NCBI GenBank assembly: GCA_016710065.1
Contig: JADJLP010000010.1
Span: 434,001-498,000, forward strand
Reading direction: 5' to 3'
Length of the DNA: 64,000 nt
Source: Candidatus Ideonella esbjergensis
Lineage (GTDB): Bacteria; Pseudomonadota; Gammaproteobacteria; Burkholderiales; Burkholderiaceae_C
Shown here piece after piece: positions 29,812-37,667 of the stretch. Within the stretch, counting starts at the first letter, position 1, and every line of letters starts with the position of its first letter. The position numbers and the translations under genes are program-made. The notes beneath the pieces are model-generated. The model saw only the letters and a program-made list of their open reading frames with translations, had not been told where the DNA came from and ran no database searches.

Positions 29812-29904
29812 CCATCGTTTGATTGCCTGAGCTTCCCGGACCGTGAAGAGGATCGCCTTTCGCCATGCAAAAATGCGTTTCACACAAATCCGAGGCCTCT
29901 CTCC

Positions 29905-30690
29905 ATGACACGCAAAGACCCGCACACGCCCAGCATCCAGGTCCTGGCCCGCGCCTTCGCACTGTTGGACGAACTGGCCGCACACCAGGACCCGGTGGCA
30001 CTGAAAGATCTGAGTGAACGCACCGGCCTGCACCCCTCCACAGCCCACCGCATCCTGAACGACCTGGCCGCTGGTCGCTTGGTGGACCGCCCCGAAGCCG
30101 GCAGCTACCGCCTGGGCATGCGCTTGCTGGAGCTGGGCAACCTTGTGAAGGCCAGGCTGGACGTGCGCGACGCGGCCCTGGGGCCCATGCGCGAACTGCA
30201 CAAGCTGACCCACCAACCGGTGAACCTTTCAGTCCGTCAGGGCGACGAGATTGTCTACATCGAGCGCACCTACAGCGAGCGCTCAGGTATGCAGGTGGTG
30301 CGAGCCGTGGGGGGGCGTGCGCCGCTCCACCTCACCTCGGTCGGCAAGCTCTTTCTGGCGCACGACGATCCGCAACGCGTGCGCAGCTACGCCACCCGCA
30401 CGGGCCTGACCGGCCACACCCGCAACAGCCTGACCGATCTGATCTCACTCGAGCGCGAACTGGCACGGGTGCGCCGCGAGGCTCTTGCCCGGGACGACGA
30501 GGAGTTGGAGCTGGGGGTGCGCTGCATGGCCGCTGGCATCTACGACGACCAGGGCAAGCTGGTCGCCGGCTTGTCGGTCTCTGCACCAGCCGACCGGCTG
30601 GAGGAGTCGTGGCTGGAGCGAGTGAAGGAAACGGCGGCTCAAATCTCCACTGCACTGGGCCACCGCATTCCCGCCACTGGCGAAGCCTGA
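29905..30690 (+). CDS. IclR-family transcriptional regulator
   Basis: This 261-aa protein has an N-terminal winged helix-turn-helix (about residues 10-75, including SERTGLHPSTAHRILNDL). A C-terminal effector-binding domain follows (about 85-250, with GRAPLHLTSVGKLFLA and ELGVRCMAAGIYDDQGKLV). IclR proteins control small-molecule catabolism and often repress themselves. The 93-bp gap from hpnE suggests a separate promoter. The target genes are not evident from its neighbours. Confidence 0.92.
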   Translation: MTRKDPHTPSIQVLARAFALLDELAAHQDPVALKDLSERTGLHPSTAHRILNDLAAGRLVDRPEAGSYRLGMRLLELGNLVKARLDVRDAALGPMRELHKLTHQPVNLSVRQGDEIVYIERTYSERSGMQVVRAVGGRAPLHLTSVGKLFLAHDDPQRVRSYATRTGLTGHTRNSLTDLISLERELARVRREALARDDEELELGVRCMAAGIYDDQGKLVAGLSVSAPADRLEESWLERVKETAAQISTALGHRIPATGEA

Positions 30691-30718
30691 AAAAGAGAAG
30701 GGGGCCTGAAAGGCCCCC
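30691..30718. terminator. Terminator between convergent iclR-type gene and pbpG
   Basis: GGGGGCC (30700-30706) and GGCCCCC (30712-30718) form a 7-bp GC stem with loop TGAAA. On the minus strand it is followed by TTCTCTTTTT, so it works best for pbpG. It may also slow plus-strand transcription. Confidence 0.75.
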
Positions 30719-30753
30719 AGCTGGATCAGGAGGTTGCCTGCGCGGCACCGGCA

Positions 30754-31830
30754 TCAGCCAGAAACTTTGAGCGCTTGGGCCACGGCTTGCGGCGGGTGGC
30801 CGATGAGCCACTTACGGATGCGCTCGGCATCACCGATACGCGAGTACTTTCCAGCAGAATCCAGCAACACCATGATGAGCTTGCGCCCGGCCATGCTGGC
30901 CTGCATCACCAAGCATTGGCCCGCTTCGGTGATGTAGCCCGTTTTCTGCAAACCGATGTCCCACTCGGGGTTCTTGACCAGCCGGTTCGTGGTGTGAAAC
31001 TGCAACTGGCGTGAACCCACAGCCACCTGGTACTCCGGTGAAGTTGAAAGCTCACGGATCAGGGTTACCTTGTACGCGGCCTTCACCAGCGTGGCCAAGT
31101 CCTGAGCGCTGGATTGGTTCTGGCTGGACAGACCTGTCGGCTCCACATAGCGCGTGTCCGACATTCCCAGCGAACTGGCCTTGGCGTTCATGGCCGTCAC
31201 AAAGGCGCTCAAGCCACCAGGGTAGTGGCGGCCCAACGAACTTGCGGCGCGGTTCTCGGACGACATCAGGGCCAGGTGCAGCATCTCGCCACGCGACAGC
31301 TGAGTGCCCACCGTCAGGCGCGACCGGCTGCCCTTTTCCGTATCCACATCGTCCTGTGTGATCGTCAGTGTTTCGTCCAATGGCAAGCGGGCGTCATTCA
31401 CCACCACGGCCGTCATCAACTTGGTGATGGACGCGATGGGCAGCACCGCGCCAGCGTTCTTGTTGAGCAAGACCTCGTTGGTATCCTGGTCCAGCACAAA
31501 AGCCACGCTGGACTTCAGATCCAGCGGATCCTCGGTGGTGTGCAGGCCATAGATCTGGCCAAAGGAAGGCTTGGCGGACTCAGCCAAATGCACCACCGAG
31601 CGACGGGCTGCAACACGGGTGCTGCGAGCTTGGCGCGCCGAAAAGCCCTTGGAAGTGGGCCTGGCGGCAACTTGCTTGCCCCCACGGGCAACCTTGCCGG
31701 CATTTGCAGCCTTGGCGGCTGCGGTGGACTTGGCCACCGTGCGTGCGGCTTCGGCGGGGACCGATCCGAGCAACAACAAGGCGGCACAGAGCAACCAATC
31801 CAACGACTTCCGACGACGTGAATTGTTCAT
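30754..31830 (-). CDS. pbpG: D-alanyl-D-alanine endopeptidase, penicillin-binding protein 7 type
   Basis: This 358-aa periplasmic protein has a signal peptide (hydrophobic segment 11-22, AEA cut site near 26-28) and a basic Ala/Lys-rich linker. The low-molecular-weight PBP domain has SITK at 134-137, SEN at 191-193 and KTG at 296-298. It would trim peptide cross-links in peptidoglycan. The ATG at 31830 gives a normal signal peptide, whereas an upstream in-frame start would not. It is transcribed towards iclR, and the IS element lies 97 bp upstream of its start. Confidence 0.92.
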   Translation of the reverse strand: MNNSRRRKSLDWLLCAALLLLGSVPAEAARTVAKSTAAAKAANAGKVARGGKQVAARPTSKGFSARQARSTRVAARRSVVHLAESAKPSFGQIYGLHTTEDPLDLKSSVAFVLDQDTNEVLLNKNAGAVLPIASITKLMTAVVVNDARLPLDETLTITQDDVDTEKGSRSRLTVGTQLSRGEMLHLALMSSENRAASSLGRHYPGGLSAFVTAMNAKASSLGMSDTRYVEPTGLSSQNQSSAQDLATLVKAAYKVTLIRELSTSPEYQVAVGSRQLQFHTTNRLVKNPEWDIGLQKTGYITEAGQCLVMQASMAGRKLIMVLLDSAGKYSRIGDAERIRKWLIGHPPQAVAQALKVSG

Positions 31831-31882
31831 TGAGGGTGACACCAACTTCCGAAAACGACTGAGGCGGAGTCTAAGTGAAACG

Positions 31883-31918
31883 AAAAAGACACGCAAGATC
31901 AAAAACTTGCGCGTCTTT
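31883..31918 (-). terminator. Orphaned terminator, likely the original leuA terminator
   Basis: AAAGACACGCAAG (31885-31897) and CTTGCGCGTCTTT (31906-31918) pair with one mismatch around an A-rich loop. On the minus strand TT follows, giving a T-run. It now lies just beyond the left end of the IS. In the uninterrupted site it would be about 50 bp after leuA. Confidence 0.7.
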
Positions 31919-31927
31919 CCTAAAGTC

Positions 31928-33240
31928 GGCTCTGTTGAATTTCAAGTGGGTTGCCGGGCATGAGGGTTGATGGCCTGGAAGTCGAGCTTGCCGGCGATCA
32001 GGAAGATGACGGTCTTGATGGTGGACAGGCGAGTGAAGCCTCGGGCGCGGCGCTTGGCGGCCTGGAACAGGCCGTTGATGGCTTCGAGGAAGCCGTTGGT
32101 CTGGCGGGTCTGCGCCCAGGCGACGATGCCCTCAAGGTGGCGGCGCACGAGCGCGGCGACCTCCTTCATCGGTTCGACCTTGGAGCGCATGACGCAGGTG
32201 CACCAGTGTTGGAGCATGGCGCGCACGACATTGATCTGCTTGCGCTCGAGGATCTCGCGTAGTTGCTCCTTGTAAGCCCAAGCGCGGGCGGTGCGCACGG
32301 TCGTCAGCTTGGCGATCAGGGCATCGAGGTCGGCGGCGGCCTCGGGCCTCAGGCTGGAGCGATCCTTGAGCAGCGACCAGCGCATGCCCTTGAGGGACTT
32401 GTCGGTGCGCTGCTCGATGCGGCGCATCTTGTCCACGGCAGTGCTGGCATGCCAGACGACGTGGAATTTGTCGAAGGTGATGCGGGCGTTGGGCAGTTCC
32501 TCGCTCACGCCTTTGATGAACGCTGGGGACATGTCGATGCTCACCGAGGTGATCTGCTCCGGGCTCGCAGCCATGGGCTTGGAGATCGTCAGCCAGCGCC
32601 TTGATGGTCTTGGCGTCGCGCCCTTCGGTGACGAACAGCACCCGACGCTTGATCGCGTCAGCGGCCAGGGTGACGTAGTCGTGGCCGCGAGCACGCGATG
32701 TCTCGTCGATGGCCAATGCCTTGACCTCGCTGAAGTCGGCCAGGCCGAGTGCGATGTGCACATAGCGCTCGCAAACCGCCATCACGCGGTGGGCCGACTC
32801 GCCCACGATGCGTGCCACGGCCGCGAACGGCATCTGCTGCGCCAGCATCAGGATCAGCGCCTCAAACAGCAGCGTGAAGCCCGACAGACGGCCAGCGAAG
32901 TCAGGCTCCACCAGGCGCACCGAGCCGTTGGGCAGCGTCACTCGCGGCGTGCGCACCTGCAGGTGGCACTCATGCTGGAAGAAGTTCAGGTGCCGGTAGG
33001 TCTTGGTCACGGTGTCATGCACCGGATGCGCACCTTCATGGCCCGAGATCGCGAAGCGACTGCCAGGCTTGAAGTCGACCAGCACCGTCAGCACCTTGCC
33101 CGCCTCGTTGAACTCCACCGCCGTCACCGACCACGGCGCAGCAATCCCCAACGCCGATTCAAACAGCTTGGCCGTCATCTCTGTCCTTCAATTCGGTGCT
33201 CAACATGACGCAAGACTACCCACTCGAAATTCAAGAGAGG
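31928..33240 (-). mobile_element. ISL3-family insertion sequence, about 1.31 kb
   Basis: The ends are imperfect inverted repeats. GGCTCTGTTGAATTTC begins the left end and GCCTCTCTTGAATTTC is the right end read inward, and similarity continues through AGTGGGT. CTAAAGTC occurs on both sides (31920-31927 and 33241-33248) as an 8-bp target duplication, the size expected for ISL3. One boundary base is ambiguous. The single transposase gene is frameshifted, so this copy is probably not autonomous. Confidence 0.88.
31942..33178 (-). pseudogene. ISL3-family transposase, frameshifted
   Basis: The gene is split into two frames. The first part (33178 to about 32570) holds the N-terminal domain and the first catalytic aspartate in LAIDETSRARGHDY. 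The second (about 32570 to 31942) holds VSIDMSPAF with the second aspartate and GFLEAINGLFQAAKRRARGF with the glutamate. Removing one base near 32569 would join them into one protein of about 411 aa, normal for ISL3. No slippery sequence is seen, so this looks like a disabling mutation rather than programmed frameshifting. Confidence 0.85.
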
Positions 33241-33286
33241 CTAAAGTCACGTCACGTTTGCAAACAAACTGCTGAAATGGCAGGGT

Positions 33287-34828
33287 TCAACCTTGCGCGG
33301 CGACCCTGTCCACGTTGCTGTGCAGCTTGTTCAAGGCCGCCAAGTAGGCCTTGGCGGACGCCACCACGATGTCAGGGTCGGACCCCACACCGTTGACGAC
33401 GCGCCCGCCCAGTTGCAGACGGAAAGTGACCTCACCCTGAGATTCTGTGCTGCCCGAGGTGATGGCATTGACGGAATACAGCAGCATTTCGGCGCCACTT
33501 TGCACGTGCGCTTCGATGGCTTTCAGACTGGCGTCCACCGGGCCATTGCCTTCACTCTGGCTGGACACCTCCTTGCCGCCGATCGCGAAAGTCACCTGTG
33601 CCTGCGGTCGCTCGCCAGTCTCCGAGTGCTGGTTCAGAGACACCAGGCGATAGTGCTCCTGCTCGGCCGTGACGCTTTCGTCGCCCACAAGGGCGATGAT
33701 GTCCTCGTCGAAGATTTCACTCTTGCGGTCCGCCAAATCCTTGAAACGTGCGAAAGCGGCATTGATCTCGGCCTCCGAGTCCAGGGCCACACCCAGCTCT
33801 TGCAAGCGCTGCTTGAAGGCATTGCGGCCCGAGAGCTTGCCCAGCACGATCTTGTTGGCGGCCCAGCCCACATCTTCGGCTCGCATGATCTCGTAGGTGT
33901 CGCGCGCCTTAAGCACGCCATCCTGGTGAATGCCCGAGGCATGCGCGAAGGCGTTGGCCCCCACCACCGCCTTGTTGGGCTGCACCACGAAGCCCGTGGT
34001 CTGGCTGACCATGCGCGATGCCGGCACGATCTGCGACGCATCCACGCCCACATCCAGATTGAAGTAGTCGCGACGGGTGCGCACCGCCATCACGACTTCT
34101 TCCAGCGAGCAATTGCCAGCACGCTCACCCAGACCGTTGATGGTGCATTCGACCTGGCGCGCGCCGCCTATGGTCACGCCGGCCAGCGAGTTGGCCACAG
34201 CCATGCCCAGGTCGTTGTGGCAGTGCACCGACCAGATGGCCTTGTCGGAGTTCGGCACGCGCTCGCGCAACTGGCGAATGAAGTTGCCATAGAGCTCGGG
34301 GATGGCATAGCCCACGGTGTCGGGGATGTTGATCGTAGTGGCACCCTGGTTGATCACGGTCTCGATCACGCGGCACAAGAAGTCTGGGTCAGACCGGTAG
34401 CCGTCCTCCGCCGAGAACTCCACATCACCCGACAGATTGCGGGCGAAGCGTGTGGCCAACTTGGACTGCTCAAACACCTGTTCTGGCGTCATGCGCAGCT
34501 TCTTCTCCATGTGCAGCGGGCTGGTGGCGAGGAACAAATGAATGCGGGTGGACGCGCCACCCTGCAGCGCCTCGGCTGCCCGAGAGATGTCGCGGTCATT
34601 GGCACGGGCCAGTGAACACACCGTGCTGTCCTTGATAGCCTGCGCGATGGCCTTGATGCACTCGAAGTCACCATTCGAAGAAGCCGCGAAACCCGCCTCG
34701 ATCACGTCCACCTTCAGGCGCTCCAGTTGGCGCGCGATGCGCAGTTTCTCGTCGCGCGTCATGGATGCGCCGGGCGACTGTTCGCCATCGCGCAAGGTGG
34801 TGTCAAAAATGATCAGCTTGTCGGACAT
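33287..34828 (-). CDS. leuA: 2-isopropylmalate synthase
   Basis: This 513-aa enzyme condenses 2-ketoisovalerate with acetyl-CoA in the first committed step of leucine synthesis. The catalytic TIM barrel starts with FDTTLRDGEQSPG and includes the metal-binding HCHNDLG region and the GLGERAGN loop. The C-terminal regulatory domain, where leucine usually binds, starts near residue 390. It is preceded by a Leu-rich leader peptide and an attenuator hairpin. The IS copy begins about 46 bp after its stop codon. Confidence 0.97.
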   Translation of the reverse strand: MSDKLIIFDTTLRDGEQSPGASMTRDEKLRIARQLERLKVDVIEAGFAASSNGDFECIKAIAQAIKDSTVCSLARANDRDISRAAEALQGGASTRIHLFLATSPLHMEKKLRMTPEQVFEQSKLATRFARNLSGDVEFSAEDGYRSDPDFLCRVIETVINQGATTINIPDTVGYAIPELYGNFIRQLRERVPNSDKAIWSVHCHNDLGMAVANSLAGVTIGGARQVECTINGLGERAGNCSLEEVVMAVRTRRDYFNLDVGVDASQIVPASRMVSQTTGFVVQPNKAVVGANAFAHASGIHQDGVLKARDTYEIMRAEDVGWAANKIVLGKLSGRNAFKQRLQELGVALDSEAEINAAFARFKDLADRKSEIFDEDIIALVGDESVTAEQEHYRLVSLNQHSETGERPQAQVTFAIGGKEVSSQSEGNGPVDASLKAIEAHVQSGAEMLLYSVNAITSGSTESQGEVTFRLQLGGRVVNGVGSDPDIVVASAKAYLAALNKLHSNVDRVAAQG

Positions 34829-34850
34829 GGTGGTCTTTCGATTGACGGCT

Positions 34851-34892
34851 AGAAAAACAAAACGGCCCGCTGCGTGCGCAGTGCGGGCCGTT
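34851..34892 (-). terminator. Attenuator terminator in front of leuA
   Basis: AACGGCCCGC (34861-34870) and GCGGGCCGTT (34883-34892) form a perfect 10-bp stem, followed on the minus strand by TTGTTTTTCT. It lies between the leader peptide stop (34929) and the leuA start (34828), the place expected for a transcription attenuator. Confidence 0.85.
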
Positions 34893-34928
34893 GATCGGGA
34901 GAAACCGGTTTGGTCTTGATGTGGTCGA

Positions 34929-34991
34929 TCAGCGCGCCCAGGCTTGGCCTAGGAGTGCTAGCAGCAGCGAGGTGGTGCGGATCGAAAACAT
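34929..34991 (-). CDS. leuL: leuA leader peptide
   Basis: This 20-codon ORF, MFSIRTTSLLLALLGQAWAR, holds five leucines in six positions (CTG CTG CTA, GCA, CTC CTA). It ends 37 bp before the attenuator hairpin that precedes leuA. Ribosome stalling at these codons during leucine shortage would favour read-through into leuA, as in classical attenuation. No Shine-Dalgarno sequence is seen. An extended -10 box (TGCTATATT, 34998-35006) places transcription start at or close to the ATG, so the leader may be translated from a leaderless message. Confidence 0.75.
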   Translation of the reverse strand: MFSIRTTSLLLALLGQAWAR

Positions 34992-34997
34992 GATTTG

Positions 34998-35006
34998 AAT
35001 ATAGCA
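34998..35006 (-). promoter_or_regulatory. Extended -10 promoter element for leuL-leuA
   Basis: TGCTATATT on the minus strand fits the extended -10 form (TGnTATAAT-like). It lies 7 bp before the leader ATG and just after pssA. No good -35 is visible. Confidence 0.5.
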
Positions 35007-35028
35007 CGCCAAAGCCAGCCTCCACCGC

Positions 35029-35859
35029 TCAGTGCAGTCCGCGCTCGTCGGGCTCGTCGGTCGAGGTGGCGATCACGCTCACCGGCTTGCCCTTGGACTT
35101 GCGCCACCCATACACGACGTAGCCGGAGAGGCCGTAGACACAGAACACCGCGAACAACACGATGGGCGGATGGATGGTGACGATGGCAATGCCCAGTGCG
35201 ATGGCCACGATCACGATGAAGGGCACGCTGCGCTTCATGCTCACATCCTTGAAGCTCCAGAAGGGCACGTTGGTCACCATGGTCAGACCCGCGTACAAAG
35301 TCACGGCGAAGGTGATCCAAGGCCACACCGACAGCGTGGACACGGCCCGGTAGCCAGCGTCGTCCATCACCCAGATGTAGCCGATCACCAGTGCCGCAGC
35401 AGCCGGGCTGGGCAGCCCCTGGAAGAAGCGCTTGTCGACGATGCCGATGTTGGTGTTGAACCGCGCCAGGCGCAATGCTGCGCAGGCGCAGTAGACAAAG
35501 GCCGCTATCCAGCCCGCCTTGCCCAGGCCCTTGAGCGCCCATTCATACACGATGAGCCCTGGCGCCGCGCCAAAGCTGACCATGTCCGACAGACTGTCCA
35601 TCTGCTCGCCAAAGGCACTTTGCGTGTTAGTCATGCGCGCCACGCGGCCGTCCAGGCTGTCGAGCACGGCCGCACAGAAGATGCCGATGCAGGCATTCTC
35701 GAAACGCCCGTTCATGGCCATCACAATGGCGTAAAAACCACCGAACAATGCACCCAAGGTGAACAGGTTCGGCAGGATGTAGATGCCCTTGCGGCGCTTG
35801 CGCGGTGTCAGCGTCACCTCGGCATCGTCGTCGTCGAACTCGGGTTCTGGAGTGTTCAT
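35029..35859 (-). CDS. pssA: CDP-diacylglycerol--serine O-phosphatidyltransferase
   Basis: This 276-aa integral membrane enzyme makes phosphatidylserine, the precursor of phosphatidylethanolamine. The CDP-alcohol phosphotransferase motif is complete: LDSLDGRVAR, then GEQMDSLSDMV, giving D-x2-DG-x2-AR-x8-G-x3-D-x3-D. About seven or eight hydrophobic segments span residues 27-250. The N-terminus is acidic and the C-terminus is hydrophilic. It lies between ilvC and leuA, an order seen in related betaproteobacteria. A terminator after ilvC suggests it can have its own promoter. Confidence 0.94.
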   Translation of the reverse strand: MNTPEPEFDDDDAEVTLTPRKRRKGIYILPNLFTLGALFGGFYAIVMAMNGRFENACIGIFCAAVLDSLDGRVARMTNTQSAFGEQMDSLSDMVSFGAAPGLIVYEWALKGLGKAGWIAAFVYCACAALRLARFNTNIGIVDKRFFQGLPSPAAAALVIGYIWVMDDAGYRAVSTLSVWPWITFAVTLYAGLTMVTNVPFWSFKDVSMKRSVPFIVIVAIALGIAIVTIHPPIVLFAVFCVYGLSGYVVYGWRKSKGKPVSVIATSTDEPDERGLH

Positions 35860-35890
35860 GAGGCGGGAGGATACATCAGGGCCTCAATGG

Positions 35891-35912
35891 AAAAGGCCGC
35901 CCGAAGGCGGCC
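35891..35912 (-). terminator. Intrinsic terminator after ilvC
   Basis: GGCCGCC (35895-35901), CGAA and GGCGGCC (35906-35912) form a tight hairpin, followed on the minus strand by TTTT. It lies between ilvC and pssA. Confidence 0.75.
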
Positions 35913-35934
35913 CTTGCGCAACGGAAAGCGCGGG

Positions 35935-36951
35935 TCAGTTGCGGCTCTTGTCGACCAGCTTATTGGCCTTGATCCAGGGCATCATGTCGCGCAGCTTGGC
36001 GCCCACGATCTCGATCTGGTGCTCTTCGGTCAGGCGGCGACGCGAGATTAGCGTGGGGGCACCAGCCTTGTTCTCCAGGATGAAGGACTTGGCGTACTCG
36101 CCAGTCTGGATGTCCTTCAGGCACTGCTGCATGGCCTTCTTGGTCTCGGCCGTCACGACGCGCGGGCCGGTGACGTATTCGCCGTACTCGGCGTTGTTCG
36201 AGATCGAGTAGTTCATGTTGGCGATGCCGCCTTCGTAGATCAGGTCCACGATGAGCTTGAGCTCGTGCAGGCACTCGAAGTAGGCCATCTCGGGCGCGTA
36301 ACCGGCTTCGGTCAGCGTCTCAAAACCAGCCTTGATCAGTTCGACGGCGCCACCGCACAGCACGGCCTGCTCACCAAACAGGTCGGTTTCAGTTTCTTCG
36401 CGAAACGAGGTCTCGATGATGCCGGCCTTGCCGCCGCCATTGGCAGTGGCGTAGCTCAGGGCCAGATCACGGGCCTTGCCGGTCTTGTCCTGGAACACGG
36501 CGATCAGGTGCGGCACGCCGCCACCCTGGCGGTAGGTGTTGCGCACGGTGTGGCCCGGGGCCTTGGGGGCCACCATCCACACGTCCAGGTCGGCACGCGG
36601 CTGCACCTGGCCGTAGTGAACGTTGAAGCCGTGGGCAAAGACCAGCGAGGCGCCGGCCTTGATGTTGGGCTCGACCTCGTTGCGGTACACGTCGGCGATC
36701 TGCTCGTCGGGCAGCAGGATCATGACCACGTCGGCGGCCTTGACCGCGTCGGCGATCTCGGCCACCTTCAGGCCAGCGCCTTCGGCCTTGGACCAGGAGG
36801 CTCCGCCCTTGCGCAGACCCACCGTCACCTTGACACCCGATTCGTTCAGGTTCTGTGCGTGGGCATGGCCTTGCGAGCCATAGCCGATGATGGTGACGTT
36901 CTTGCCCTTGATGAGGGAGAGGTCGGCGTCCTTGTCGTAGTAGACCTTCAT
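35935..36951 (-). CDS. ilvC: Ketol-acid reductoisomerase
   Basis: This 338-aa class I (short) enzyme isomerises and reduces acetolactate to dihydroxyisovalerate in valine, leucine and isoleucine synthesis. The N-terminal NADPH fold has IGYGSQGHAHAQNL. The C-terminal knotted domain carries metal ligands around DLFGEQAVLCGG and YFECLHELKLIVDLIYEGG. It follows ilvH after 63 bp and completes ilvI-ilvH-ilvC. Confidence 0.97.
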   Translation of the reverse strand: MKVYYDKDADLSLIKGKNVTIIGYGSQGHAHAQNLNESGVKVTVGLRKGGASWSKAEGAGLKVAEIADAVKAADVVMILLPDEQIADVYRNEVEPNIKAGASLVFAHGFNVHYGQVQPRADLDVWMVAPKAPGHTVRNTYRQGGGVPHLIAVFQDKTGKARDLALSYATANGGGKAGIIETSFREETETDLFGEQAVLCGGAVELIKAGFETLTEAGYAPEMAYFECLHELKLIVDLIYEGGIANMNYSISNNAEYGEYVTGPRVVTAETKKAMQQCLKDIQTGEYAKSFILENKAGAPTLISRRRLTEEHQIEIVGAKLRDMMPWIKANKLVDKSRN

Positions 36952-37014
36952 GGGATTTCTCTCTAGCAGTGAGTTCAGGGGTTCAGGCGGGATGGGGATT
37001 GTGATGGAAGACCA

Positions 37015-37506
37015 TCAGACACGCAAAATGCGCTCGCCGCGCCCGATCCCGCTGGAGCCGGTGCGCACGGTTTCAAGAATGGCGGTGCGGTCGATGCCCT
37101 CGATGAAGGCATCGAGCTTGCCCGCATCGCCAGTGAGTTCTATGGTGTAGCTCTTCTCGGTCACGTCGATGATGCGGCCGCGGAAGATGTCCGCCATGCG
37201 CTTCATCTCCTCGCGCTCCTTGCCCACGGCGCGCACCTTGATGAGCATGAGCTCGCGCTCGGTGTACTGGCCTTCGGTCAGGTCCACCACCTTGACCACA
37301 TCCACCAGCCGGTTCAGGTGCTTGGTGATCTGCTCGATCACCTCGTCCGAGCCGGTGGTGGTGATGGTCATACGCGACAGCGAGGGGTCTTCGGTGGGGG
37401 CCACCGTCAGGCTTTCGATGTTGTAGCCGCGGGCCGAGAAAAGGGCCACCACACGTGAGAGGGCACCTGGCTCGTTTTCGAGCAGCACCGCGATGATGTG
37501 TTTCAT
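37015..37506 (-). CDS. ilvH: Acetolactate synthase small (regulatory) subunit
   Basis: This 163-aa protein has an N-terminal ACT domain (MKHIIAVLLENEPGALSRV, residues 1-19, through about 75) that binds valine for feedback control, and a C-terminal activation domain. It pairs with the large subunit encoded 161 bp upstream. The length matches IlvH/IlvN-type subunits of this class. Confidence 0.96.
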   Translation of the reverse strand: MKHIIAVLLENEPGALSRVVALFSARGYNIESLTVAPTEDPSLSRMTITTTGSDEVIEQITKHLNRLVDVVKVVDLTEGQYTERELMLIKVRAVGKEREEMKRMADIFRGRIIDVTEKSYTIELTGDAGKLDAFIEGIDRTAILETVRTGSSGIGRGERILRV

Positions 37507-37667
37507 GTCGTTCTCCTGGCGCGCTCTTCAAGCCAACGGCGGTAACCGCTGGCGCCTGGCCACGCCCTTTGAATCAGATTGGTCGAATGGTCGAGGTTGT
37601 TGTGCGTCTTGCGTGGCGGTTTCCAGGCGACGGCGGTTACCAGCGCCCTGCCCCGCCACTCAGGCGC
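37507..37667. other. ilvI-ilvH spacer with long-range inverted repeats
   Basis: This 161-bp gap holds GCCTGG-CCACGC (37554-37565), which can pair with GCGTGG (37611-37616) and CCAGGC (37623-37628). It also holds two related copies of a GGCGGT(A/T)ACC sequence near 37539 and 37632. No ORF is seen. It probably folds in the ilv mRNA; no role is known. Confidence 0.35.

Noticed and set aside
29095..30216. Minus-strand open frame opposite hpnE and the IclR gene
   Set aside because: It spans two real genes and their promoter gap and shows no recognisable features.
31942..33178. Programmed frameshifting of the transposase
   Set aside because: No A-rich slippery heptamer or downstream stem is seen at the junction, and ISL3 elements normally encode a single-frame transposase.
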